From positions 1-16,241 of the forward strand of contig CAMAVV010000012.1 in NCBI GenBank assembly GCA_945861815.1: a stretch of DNA of 16,241 nt, read 5' to 3'. A model generated the notes under the pieces. The model did no database searches. It was given only the letters and a program-made list of their open reading frames with translations, and had not been told where the DNA came from. Source of the DNA: Thermoflexus hugenholtzii JAD2. GTDB lineage: Bacteria; Chloroflexota; Dehalococcoidia; SHYB01. Made by a program: the position numbers and the translations under genes. Of the stretch, positions 6,899-13,814 are shown piece by piece. How positions within the stretch are numbered: position 1 is the stretch's first letter; every line of letters begins with the position of its first letter.

Positions 6899-6927
6899 TT
6901 GTCCAGAGGGGAAACCGCGCATATAAT
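6899..6927 (+). promoter_or_regulatory. fmt promoter giving a leaderless mRNA
   Basis: -35 TTGTCC (6899-6904, four of six), spacer of exactly 17 bp, -10 TATAAT (6922-6927, perfect). Start of transcription is expected 6-9 nt after the -10, at about 6934-6937, while the fmt ATG begins at 6937. No Shine-Dalgarno sequence is seen, consistent with leaderless translation. Confidence 0.7.
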
Positions 6928-6936
6928 CGTGTCACG

Positions 6937-7890
6937 ATGACGCGAATCGTTTTCATGGGAACACCGGAGTTCGCAGTGCCCGCCCTTGAGCGGCTCGTCG
7001 CGGCGCGCTATGTGATTGCCGCCGTCTATACGCAACCGGACCGGCCATCCGGGCGCGGACAACAACTCGCTGAAACGCCGGTGAAGCGCCGCGCGATGCA
7101 ACTCGGTTTGCGCGTGCTCACGCCGAAATCGTTGCGCGCGCCCGATGCGATCGAAGAACTGCGCAACTTTGCGCCCGAGGCGCTTGTTGTTGCCGCATAC
7201 GGCAAGCTGCTGCCCCAGGCGGCGCTCGATGTTCCGCCGAGAGGGACGCTTAACATCCACCCATCGCTCTTGCCGAAGTATCGCGGCCCTTCGCCGATCG
7301 CGGGTGCGATCCTCTCGGGAGAGCGCGAAACGGGCGTGACGATCATGCTGCTGGATGCAGGCATGGACACGGGGCCGATATTGGCGCAAAGACATGAACT
7401 GATCGCTGATGACGATACGGCGGGAAGCCTTGGCGAACGACTGGCGCTCGCCGGCGCGGAGCTGCTCATCGAAACCCTCGACGCATGGATCACGAACGCC
7501 ATCACACCGCAACAACAAGACGAAACAAAGGCGTCGGCGACAAAGTTAGTCGAAAAGGACGATGGGCGTATCGACTGGAATCTTCCCGCCAGGCAGATAT
7601 GGCTGCAGACGCGCGCCTACAGTCCGTGGCCAGGGAGCTTCACGACCTGGCGCGGCGCGGCGCTCAAAATTCTTAAAGCACTGGCGAGTGCGGCGCAACA
7701 TGCCGCGCCGGGGACGGTGGCGATCATCGAAGGGACGCGGGATGGCGGAAAAGGCAAGCAGCTTGCGATAGCCACTGGCGAAGGGGCGCTTATCGTCGAG
7801 CGGCTTCAGCTTGAAGGCAAGCGCGCGATGACGGCGCAAGAGTTCCTTGCCGGCAGGCCGGAAATCGCCGGAGAGAGACTGCCGAGCTAA
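6937..7890 (+). CDS. fmt: Methionyl-tRNA formyltransferase
   Basis: Formylates the methionine of initiator tRNA with 10-formyl-THF, so that translation begins with fMet. The 317-residue product has N-terminal IVFMGTPEFAVPALERL (4-20) and the formyl-transfer signature LNIHPSLLPKYRGPSPI (105-121) with catalytic N106 and H108. D144 in DAGMDTGP (140-147) completes the known Asn/His/Asp triad. A C-terminal tRNA-binding domain contains YSPWPGSFT (228-236). Length matches the family. The ATG at 6937 fits the promoter 10 nt upstream and has no ribosome binding site. The usual partners def and rsmB are not next to it; it stands alone, divergent from dnaA. Its stop is only 2 bp from the stop of the converging L25 gene. 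Confidence 0.97.
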   Translation: MTRIVFMGTPEFAVPALERLVAARYVIAAVYTQPDRPSGRGQQLAETPVKRRAMQLGLRVLTPKSLRAPDAIEELRNFAPEALVVAAYGKLLPQAALDVPPRGTLNIHPSLLPKYRGPSPIAGAILSGERETGVTIMLLDAGMDTGPILAQRHELIADDDTAGSLGERLALAGAELLIETLDAWITNAITPQQQDETKASATKLVEKDDGRIDWNLPARQIWLQTRAYSPWPGSFTTWRGAALKILKALASAAQHAAPGTVAIIEGTRDGGKGKQLAIATGEGALIVERLQLEGKRAMTAQEFLAGRPEIAGERLPS

Positions 7891-7892
7891 GG

Positions 7893-8750
7893 CTACTTCC
7901 TATCGGACTTTCCAGGCGCGCCCTTGGCTGGAGGAGCGCCTTTTGCAGGGGCGGCACCCTTGCCTGGAGGAGCACCCTTTGCAGGGGCGGCACCCTTGGC
8001 TGGAGGAGCGCCCTTTGCAGGGGCGGCACCCTTGGCGCCTGGAGGAGCACCCTTTGCCGGAGCGGCAGCGCCCTTGGCGCCAGCGGCCGGAGCGGCGCCT
8101 TCCACCGGAGCGGCGCCTTCTGCCGCGGCAGCGCCTTCGGCAGGGACAGCGCCCTCTGCAGCGGCGGGAGCCTCTTCAATCTCCTTGACCCTTGCAATGA
8201 CGGCGACCTTTGCCACAGTCTGGCCAGGCTTGGTCAGCATCGTCACCTTGGCGGAGATCGGGAGAGCGGAGGCCTTCGCTTCATCGCCGAGCTTGTGCAG
8301 GTCGAGGCAGTCGATGGTGATGCTCAGGGGCAGGTCGGCGGGAAGACATTCGACTTCGAGCGCGGGAACCATGATGGCGACGCGCAGTTCGTTCTTAGCG
8401 AGAGTCGGGTCGACGTTCTTGACGGTCAGAGGCACGCGGCCGCGCATCTTGCGATTCGGGGCCACATGATAGAAATCGACGTGGACGATCTCCTCGGTTA
8501 CGGGGTCGCGCTGAATTTCCCAAATGAAGGCGGTGCGCTCAGCGGCCTCGCCTTGGACCTTCAGGGAGATGAGACTGTTCCGAGGGGTGGTGGCCACCGT
8601 CTTCACGAGGGCCTTTGAGTCAACCTGGAGCGCAGAGGACTTGAGGCCCGCGCCATAGAAATTCGCAGGGACAATGCCAGCGCGGCGCAGGTAGCGGCTT
8701 CTCTTGCCGCTCAGCGCACGAGGACGTACTTCAAGAATTATCTGGGCCAT
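7893..8750 (-). CDS. rplY: 50S ribosomal protein L25/Ctc with long A/P/G/K repeat tail
   Basis: Binds 5S rRNA in the large ribosomal subunit; the two-domain form is the TL5/Ctc type. The 285-residue product starts with the L25 5S-binding domain (ILEVRPRALSGKRSRYLRRAGIVPANFYG, about 5-33, and VHVDFYHV, 89-96) followed by the Ctc beta domain (about 100-190). From about 193 to the end is an Ala/Pro/Gly-rich tail. It is acidic first (AEGA and VEGA units, about 199-218) and then basic (AKGA units, about 224-285), built on a 12-residue repeat. Ctc proteins are usually about 185-220 residues, so the tail is an extension of about 90. I chose ATG 8748-8750 (MAQIILEV) over an in-frame start at 8783 because the L25 fold begins there. 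A GGA lies about 4 nt upstream. Confidence 0.94.
   Translation of the reverse strand: MAQIILEVRPRALSGKRSRYLRRAGIVPANFYGAGLKSSALQVDSKALVKTVATTPRNSLISLKVQGEAAERTAFIWEIQRDPVTEEIVHVDFYHVAPNRKMRGRVPLTVKNVDPTLAKNELRVAIMVPALEVECLPADLPLSITIDCLDLHKLGDEAKASALPISAKVTMLTKPGQTVAKVAVIARVKEIEEAPAAAEGAVPAEGAAAAEGAAPVEGAAPAAGAKGAAAPAKGAPPGAKGAAPAKGAPPAKGAAPAKGAPPGKGAAPAKGAPPAKGAPGKSDRK
7921..8067. repeat. 36-bp tandem repeat encoding the L25 tail
   Basis: Three consecutive 36-bp units (7921-7956, 7957-7992, 7993-8028) and a 39-bp variant (8029-8067), differing by only a few bases. On the coding strand each unit gives a 12-residue segment of the type AAPAKGAPPAKG. Degenerate versions continue to about 8160. 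The near identity of neighbouring units suggests recent slippage or unequal recombination, so unit number may vary between strains or be misassembled. Confidence 0.9.
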
Positions 8751-8826
8751 AGTTCCACACTCGCAGGGGGAGATTCCAAACAATCAGTAAGGATACCGTA
8801 TCAGGCCCGTTGCCGCAACCCTTTTC

Positions 8827-8855
8827 AGGGACGCTCTCTAGGGACGCTCTATACT
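8827..8855 (+). promoter_or_regulatory. Direct repeat and -10 box upstream of the MFS gene
   Basis: AGGGACGCTCT occurs at 8827-8837 and again at 8840-8850 (13-bp period). It is followed at once by TATACT (8850-8855), a five-of-six -10 box. No -35 hexamer is seen; the first repeat occupies its place. Such direct repeats at the -35 position resemble binding sites of activators that act on promoters without a -35, for example OmpR/PhoB-type regulators, but the period here is 13 rather than the usual 10-11 bp. ATG 8882 lies 26 nt after the -10. Confidence 0.4.
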
Positions 8856-8881
8856 GAGGGCGCGCCCTTGGAGTGCGCCCC

Positions 8882-10144
8882 ATGGTCAACGCCCCCTCGA
8901 CGGCAAGCCCTCGCCGCCACAACGCGATCCTTGCCCTCTATTACCCAGGTTTTCGCCGGCTGTGGTTTGCCTCTCTCTTCACCTGGAGCGCTCTCCAGAT
9001 GCAGGGGCTTGCCAGGGGCTACCTTGCGCGGGACCTGACGGATAATCCCTTCGCCGTCACCGCCGTCTTCGCGATGGGGTCAGTCCCCATCCTCTTTGCT
9101 CCCTTCGCCGGAGCGCTGGCCGACCGCGTTGACCGCAAGTTGCTCGTCGCGATCACCGAGGCGCTCAACCTCGCGGTCACGCTTGTCACCGCGATCCTTA
9201 TCTCGATAGGCGCGATCAGCATCCCGTCGCTGATGGGGCTCGGGTTCATGAGCGGGCTCTTGATGGGTGTGACGCTCCCTGCCCGGCAGGCGATGATCGC
9301 CGACCTGGTTGAGCCGGAGGCGGCGCCTAACGGCCTCGTCCTCTTCAACGGCGTCTTTAATGTCACGATGATCGCGGGGCCGGCCATCGCGGGGTTCGTC
9401 ATCGACGGCGCCAGCGTGGAGGCAGCCTATTACACGGCCTTCGCGGTGAACGTGGTTGGCCTGCTGATACTCATGCGCATTTCGCGAACGCCGCCATCCA
9501 GAAGGGCCAGCGGCCAATCGGCCATGCAGACGTTTGTCGAGGGATTCAGGTACGTTGGCAAGACGCCGCTCCTCTTGCGGCTGCTGATCGGCGCAGGCCT
9601 CATCACGATGTTCTCCGCGCCGTACCAATCGCTGCTTCCAATCTTTCAGCGCGACGTGCTGCATGTGGACGCTTCCGGGCTGGGCTGGATGCAGACGGCC
9701 ACAGGCACCGGAGGGCTTATCGCGGCCCTCGTGCTTGCCTTTGGGGCAACGCGCCCTGGGCAGACGGGGCGGATGCTCTTCTGCGGCGTCCTTACGGGCC
9801 TGTGTGTGGCGGGCTTCGCAGTTTCCGAGTACTTCGCCCTTTCCATCGTATTCTTGCTTCTCGTCGGCCTCTTCCAATCGATCTATATGATTATCAATAT
9901 GACTATGGTGCAGGTCGTAACGCCGAAGGAGTTCCAGGGGAGAGTCTTCTCCATCCGCATCCTGATCTGGGGAGTCGCGCCCGCCGGCCAGCTGGCGATC
10001 GGCGCCCTTGCGGATGCCTATTCGCCGCAAACGGCCCTCGGTATCTTTGGCGTGGCCGCAGCAGCGACACAGGTGGGGATGGTCTTTTGGTTGCGGAGCG
10101 CCAAGGCGTCCCAGGCGAAGGCGCCTAGGCCGCAGGGAGCGTGA
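8882..10144 (+). CDS. MFS transporter, EntS-like (MFS_3) family
   Basis: Integral membrane carrier of the major facilitator superfamily, probably an exporter driven by the proton gradient; substrate unknown. The 420-residue product has about 12 hydrophobic segments. It opens with YYPGFRRLWFASLFTWSALQMQ (20-41), typical of the EntS/MFS_3 group. The cytoplasmic loop between helices 2 and 3 reads GALADRVDRK (77-86), the MFS motif A. A second half begins near residue 220 (GYVGKTPLLL-type loop) and the C-terminus is short and polar. ATG 8882 is preceded by GGAG (8870-8873) with 8-nt spacing; a GTG at 8873 is in frame but overlaps that GGAG. Its 3' end overlaps the converging histidine kinase gene by 20 bp. 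A siderophore or drug role is possible, but nothing in the context decides it. Confidence 0.9.
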   Translation: MVNAPSTASPRRHNAILALYYPGFRRLWFASLFTWSALQMQGLARGYLARDLTDNPFAVTAVFAMGSVPILFAPFAGALADRVDRKLLVAITEALNLAVTLVTAILISIGAISIPSLMGLGFMSGLLMGVTLPARQAMIADLVEPEAAPNGLVLFNGVFNVTMIAGPAIAGFVIDGASVEAAYYTAFAVNVVGLLILMRISRTPPSRRASGQSAMQTFVEGFRYVGKTPLLLRLLIGAGLITMFSAPYQSLLPIFQRDVLHVDASGLGWMQTATGTGGLIAALVLAFGATRPGQTGRMLFCGVLTGLCVAGFAVSEYFALSIVFLLLVGLFQSIYMIINMTMVQVVTPKEFQGRVFSIRILIWGVAPAGQLAIGALADAYSPQTALGIFGVAAAATQVGMVFWLRSAKASQAKAPRPQGA

Positions 10145-11873
10145 AGCGAAAGGCGGAGCCTTTGCCCAGCGCGCTCTCCACCCACATGATGCCGCCGTGG
10201 GCTTGCACGATGTGTTTGCACAGGGCCAAGCCGAGCCCCGAGCCTTTGCTGGCGCGAGAGCGGTCGGCTTTGTAGAAGCGCTCGAAGACATGGGGCAGGT
10301 CCTCCGAGGCGATGCCTGCGCCGTTGTCCTGCACGCAGACCTCCACCATGCTGTCGGCCTTGCGCGCGCTGATAGTGATGGCGCCTCCAGAGGAGGTGTA
10401 CTTCATCGCGTTGTCCAGGAGGTTGATGAGCACCCGGTGGATGGCCGCGCCGTCCGCCATGACGCGCGGCAGGCCGGGAGGCACGTCCACTGCCAAGGAG
10501 ACCCCATTCTTGTCCGCCTGGGTCCTGACGCGATGGATCGCGTCGTTGAGCAGAGGAGCGGTCTCATGGAGCGCGAGGTCGAACTGGGCGCGGCCTGATT
10601 CGATACGTGAAAGGTCAAGGAGCTGCTGGACGATCTCCGTCAGGTGGTCAACCTCCACGTTGATGCGCGCGAGGAAGTCTCTGGAGGCGACGGCATCCTG
10701 CAACGCGCCGCCTTCCAGCGTTTCGACGGCGGCCTTGATGGAGGCCAGGGGCGTCCGCAATTCGTGGGAGACGTTCGCCACAAACTCTTTGCGCGTCCCT
10801 TCGAGGCGCTGGAGTTCGGTAAGGTCCTGCGCAAGGACAAGGACGCCCTGCTCCGACTCGAACCGGATAGGGGTCGCAGAGACGTTGAGGAGCCGCCGCT
10901 CGGAGCCGTAATCGAGATGGCGGGACTGGCGGCGTCCCTCGGAGAGCGAAGCATGCACGACCCGAGCGATATCGTGGTCGCGAACGACTTCCATGAGGCG
11001 CGCCCCAACGATGCGGCCGGAGGGCGTGCTGAAGAGGCGGACGGCAGCCGGGTTCGCGACCCGAACCACGGCGGTACCATCGATGAGCAGAAGCGCATCA
11101 GCCATGCTGTTGATGATGGTGCCGAGGGTGTCCCGTTCTGTGTACCCGAGGCGGACCTGGCGCTCGAGGCTGTCCGCCATCTCGTTGATGGCGCTCGCGA
11201 GAGGCTCGGCTTCGGCAAGAGCCGGAGGCTCGGCGCGCTCGCCGAGGCCCCCGCCAGCAAGGGCTTTCGTCACAGCCGCAAGACGCGCCAGGGCGCTTTG
11301 GAGCATACCGGAGAGCCATATGGCGATGAAAACGGTGACGATGCTAAGGAGCGCACCTGCAACAGCCAGGTTTGTGGCGACTCCTCGGGAGGCGGCAGCC
11401 AGCGACTTCATCGGCGCCGAAGTGCGCACTGCGCCGATGACGCTGTCGTTTGTGTCGCGCAGGGGGACGGCCATGTACATCCGCCGCTCGCCGCCTTCGG
11501 GGCTTTTGCGAACTGCGCGACTCGGGGTCCCGGAGAGCGCGGCCGCCACCTCGGGTGCGATGATGCCGCCGAGTCCAGCGCTGGCGCGCGATGCAAAGAC
11601 CACCGTATCGTCGGCGCGAAAGATGACGGCATCGCTCGTAGGATGGAGGATCGCGGCCGTTGCAGCAGCCAGCCGGCCCTGGCGAGAGGGGTCGCTGACG
11701 ACCAGGCGCGCGACACCGGCCACGCCTTGGGCCTCAGCCGTCAGCCTCTCCTCAAGAGCGCTTTCTGCATTGCCGCGCGCCCGCGACCCGAGCGCGATGC
11801 CGAGAACGATGAGGGTGACAACAAGAGGCACAAGGACGAGAAGCACTAATCGGGCGCGGAGGCTGCGGAGCAT
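10125..11873 (-). CDS. PhoR-like sensor histidine kinase
   Basis: Membrane sensor that autophosphorylates a His and passes the phosphate to the adjacent regulator. In 582 residues the order is: TM1 (about 8-28), extracytoplasmic sensor region (about 30-168), TM2 (about 169-188), HAMP (about 190-243), PAS (about 247-355), HisKA with phospho-acceptor H370 in VSHELRTPL, and HATPase_c. The last has N-box N484/N488, G1 DNGAG (516-520), F-box FERFYKAD (530-537) and G2 GSGLGLAL (544-551). All catalytic boxes are intact. ATG 11871-11873 was chosen because GAGGGG lies just upstream and the regulator's TGA ends 1 nt before it, so translation is probably coupled. An in-frame start at 11903 lies inside the regulator gene. 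The layout matches PhoR, but no pst or phoU genes are visible to support a phosphate role. Confidence 0.95.
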   Translation of the reverse strand: MLRSLRARLVLLVLVPLVVTLIVLGIALGSRARGNAESALEERLTAEAQGVAGVARLVVSDPSRQGRLAAATAAILHPTSDAVIFRADDTVVFASRASAGLGGIIAPEVAAALSGTPSRAVRKSPEGGERRMYMAVPLRDTNDSVIGAVRTSAPMKSLAAASRGVATNLAVAGALLSIVTVFIAIWLSGMLQSALARLAAVTKALAGGGLGERAEPPALAEAEPLASAINEMADSLERQVRLGYTERDTLGTIINSMADALLLIDGTAVVRVANPAAVRLFSTPSGRIVGARLMEVVRDHDIARVVHASLSEGRRQSRHLDYGSERRLLNVSATPIRFESEQGVLVLAQDLTELQRLEGTRKEFVANVSHELRTPLASIKAAVETLEGGALQDAVASRDFLARINVEVDHLTEIVQQLLDLSRIESGRAQFDLALHETAPLLNDAIHRVRTQADKNGVSLAVDVPPGLPRVMADGAAIHRVLINLLDNAMKYTSSGGAITISARKADSMVEVCVQDNGAGIASEDLPHVFERFYKADRSRASKGSGLGLALCKHIVQAHGGIMWVESALGKGSAFRFTLPAA

Positions 11874-11874
11874 A

Positions 11875-12576
11875 TCACCCCTCGAACTTGTAGCCGACGC
11901 CACGCACCGTCAGAAGGCGCTTCGGCTCGCTCGGCGACTCCTCTATTTTCTCTCGAAGCCAGCGCATGTGCACGTCCACCGTTCGCGAGTCGCCGGCGTA
12001 TTCATATCCCCACACCTGCTCGAGAAGGGAATCGCGGGTGAAAACGATGGCCTTATTGCGCATAAGAAAGGCCAGCAGGTCGAACTCTTTAGGACGCAGC
12101 GCGACGGACTTTTCCTGCACTTTTACCTGGCGTGTGGACGGATCGAGGCTGAGGCCATTGCTGCGCAAGGGCTCAGCTCCGGGAGAGACTTTCGCTGCCC
12201 GCCTGTCCATCTCGACGCGCCGGAGGAGGGCTTTCACACGAGCCATCAACTCGCGCATGCTGAAGGGCTTGGTCATATAGTCGTCGGCCCCAAGCTCCAG
12301 GCCGACGATCTTATCGACCTCCTCCGCCTTCGCCGTCAGCATGAGGATGGGGAGCGAGGTCTCGCGGCGCAGGGTGCGGCAGACCTCGAGGCCATCAATC
12401 TTGGGCAGCATGAGGTCAAGGATAACGAGGTCGGGGGTATGTTGCTTCGCCAAGGCCAGCCCTTCAGCGCCGTCTTTTGCGGTGAACGTGGTATAGCCTT
12501 CGCGTTCGAGGGAATACGCAACGGCTCGGGCGATGGTCTCTTCATCCTCGACGACGAGAACTGCCGGAGAGGGCAT
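11875..12576 (-). CDS. OmpR/PhoB-family response regulator
   Basis: DNA-binding partner of the adjacent kinase. The 233-residue product has a receiver domain (about 4-118) with acidic pocket E10/D11, phospho-acceptor D54 in VILDLMLP, switch T81 in MLTA and K103 in MTKPFS. A winged-helix Trans_reg_C domain follows (about 137-232) with LRPKEFDLLAFL (160-171), recognition helix SRTVDVHMRWLREKI (197-211) and wing RGVGYKF (225-231). ATG 12574-12576 has GGAG about 7 nt upstream. It starts 18 nt after the glycerate kinase stop and ends 1 nt before the kinase start. It may therefore be read both from its own promoter and through from glycerate kinase. Targets are unknown; the divergent glycerate kinase/glcD promoter region is a natural candidate. 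Confidence 0.96.
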   Translation of the reverse strand: MPSPAVLVVEDEETIARAVAYSLEREGYTTFTAKDGAEGLALAKQHTPDLVILDLMLPKIDGLEVCRTLRRETSLPILMLTAKAEEVDKIVGLELGADDYMTKPFSMRELMARVKALLRRVEMDRRAAKVSPGAEPLRSNGLSLDPSTRQVKVQEKSVALRPKEFDLLAFLMRNKAIVFTRDSLLEQVWGYEYAGDSRTVDVHMRWLREKIEESPSEPKRLLTVRGVGYKFEG

Positions 12577-12593
12577 GGCTGTGCTCCGCGCAC

Positions 12594-12599
12594 ATTATA
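12594..12599 (-). promoter_or_regulatory. Candidate -10 box for the two-component operon
   Basis: Minus strand 12599-12594 reads TATAAT and overlaps the TAA stop codon of the glycerate kinase gene (12597-12595). The expected start, about 12587, gives a leader of about 11 nt that still contains GGAG. No -35 match is found at 17 bp, so the promoter may need an activator, or the match may be chance. Confidence 0.4.
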
Positions 12600-13752
12600 C
12601 CTGGGAAGGGCGCGACCCCGGCGAGCCGCTGTGATAACGCTTTGTTAACGCCGCTAACGTTGCCTTAGTAATCACTGCCGCGGCATCTGCCTTTGCCTTT
12701 TCCAAGGAAGCGGTATGGGCTAGCAGCGACTCCGCGCCGACGATGCCGAGGGTTGCCAGGCCGGGGAGGTCAGTTCCAATTTGTCCGGCGACGATGATGA
12801 CCGGAACGCTGTGGCGCTTTGCCCATGCCGCAACTTCTCCGGGGCCTTTGCCCGAGAGCGTCGTCCTATCGAACATGCCTTCGCCTGTGATGACCAAGTC
12901 GGCTTCAGCGATGAGCCGCTTGAGCCCGGTGATTTCCAAGACGAGATTCGAGCCGCGCAAAAGCTTGGCGCCACAGAAGGCGTGGAGTCCTCCGGCGAGG
13001 CCTCCGGCAGGTCCTGCGAGGGGCATACTGCGGAGCTCGACGCCGAGCTGGGAGGCGACGACTGCGCCGAAATGCTCCATGGCCGCGGCGAGCGCCTTTG
13101 CCACCTGAGGCGTTGCGCCTTTCTGCGGGGCAAAGGTCCACGCGCCGCGAGGCCCGCAGAGGGGGATATCGACGTCGCAGGCGACGCTGATTTCGGTTTG
13201 GCGGATGCGAGGGTCAAGGCCGGAGAGGTCGATGCGGTGGAGCCGCGCCAGCGCCGCGCCGCTAGGAGGCAATGGCTGGCCTGAGGAGTCAAGAAATCTC
13301 ATGCCAAGGGCCGAGACTGCCCCTGTGCCTGCATCCACCGTCGCGCTGCCGCCGATACCGACGAGGATTTTTCGGTAGCTTTCATTTATAGCAGCATGTA
13401 TCAGTTGGCCTGTGCCGAAGGTGGTTGTGCCAAGGGGGTCAAGCTCATGCTGTTTCAGTAGGCGGATGCCGGAGGCCTGGGCCATCTCGACGATGGCGGT
13501 TTGCCCATCGCCAAGAACGCCCCAGCGAGCGGTGATGGCGCGCCCAAGAGCATCCTGCACTTGGGCAGTGAATAACCGTCCCTTGGTGGCGGTGACCAGA
13601 ACGTCGAGAGTGTCATCGCCGCCGTCAGCCATCGGCGCAACGACAACCGTGGCCTGAGGAAGAGCTTGCCGCACGCCATCGGCCATCGCCTGCGCAGCCG
13701 CGAGGGCAGGGAGTGTGCCCTTGAATGCCTGCGGGGCGCACAAGACGTTCAT
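12595..13752 (-). CDS. glxK: Glycerate kinase, GarK/GlxK family (type I)
   Basis: Phosphorylates glycerate with ATP, returning carbon from glyoxylate/tartronate-semialdehyde metabolism to glycolysis; family members of this fold usually make 2-phosphoglycerate. The 385-residue product shows the family motifs in order: CAPQAFKGTLPALAAAQ (5-21), PMADGGDDT (40-48), VGIGGSATVDAGTGA (131-145), ACDVDIPLCGPRGAWTFAPQKGA (191-213; the common DVDNPL is DVDIPL here) and TGEGMFDRTTLSGKGP (289-304). Length is normal. ATG 13750-13752 has no ribosome binding site but has a -10-like TATACT only 8 nt upstream, which suggests a leaderless mRNA. It is divergent from glcD across 62 bp and precedes the two-component genes on its own strand. 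The symbol glxK is by family; garK would be equally fair. Confidence 0.94.
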   Translation of the reverse strand: MNVLCAPQAFKGTLPALAAAQAMADGVRQALPQATVVVAPMADGGDDTLDVLVTATKGRLFTAQVQDALGRAITARWGVLGDGQTAIVEMAQASGIRLLKQHELDPLGTTTFGTGQLIHAAINESYRKILVGIGGSATVDAGTGAVSALGMRFLDSSGQPLPPSGAALARLHRIDLSGLDPRIRQTEISVACDVDIPLCGPRGAWTFAPQKGATPQVAKALAAAMEHFGAVVASQLGVELRSMPLAGPAGGLAGGLHAFCGAKLLRGSNLVLEITGLKRLIAEADLVITGEGMFDRTTLSGKGPGEVAAWAKRHSVPVIIVAGQIGTDLPGLATLGIVGAESLLAHTASLEKAKADAAAVITKATLAALTKRYHSGSPGSRPSQV

Positions 13753-13760
13753 GACGCCGG

Positions 13761-13792
13761 AGTATATCAGGTCAGCGATGTATAATCATCGC
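13761..13792. promoter_or_regulatory. Divergent glxK/glcD promoter region with inverted repeat
   Basis: For glcD (+): TATAAT at 13781-13786, about 28 nt before the ATG, with strong ribosome binding site GGAGGAG (13801-13807). For glxK (-): TATACT (complement of 13761-13766), 8 nt before its ATG. A perfect 6-bp inverted repeat, GCGATG (13775-13780) and CATCGC (13787-13792), brackets the glcD -10 box, where a bound protein would block RNA polymerase. No good -35 is present for either gene. Confidence 0.5.
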
Positions 13793-13814
13793 GCTTTCAC
13801 GGAGGAGAGACGCG

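Noticed and set aside
6718..6936. Gap upstream of dnaA as the replication origin
   Set aside because: It contains only weak DnaA-box matches (best has two mismatches) and lies inside the region where skew is already positive. I treat it as the divergent promoter region of dnaA and fmt, but it could still contribute to a bipartite origin.
7918..8070. CRISPR-like array because of the 36-bp periodic repeats
   Set aside because: There are no spacers: the units are directly adjacent, in frame, a multiple of three long, and encode a protein tail.
7924..8469. Plus-strand frame with GAAPFAGGAP-like repeats opposite rplY
   Set aside because: The repeats are the mirror of the L25 tail-coding repeats, and the minus-strand frame has a clear L25 domain.
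10993..12648. Long plus-strand open frames opposite the histidine kinase and response regulator
   Set aside because: Antisense shadows of intact, motif-bearing genes; composition is Arg/Ser/Ala-rich and there are no ribosome binding sites or domain motifs.
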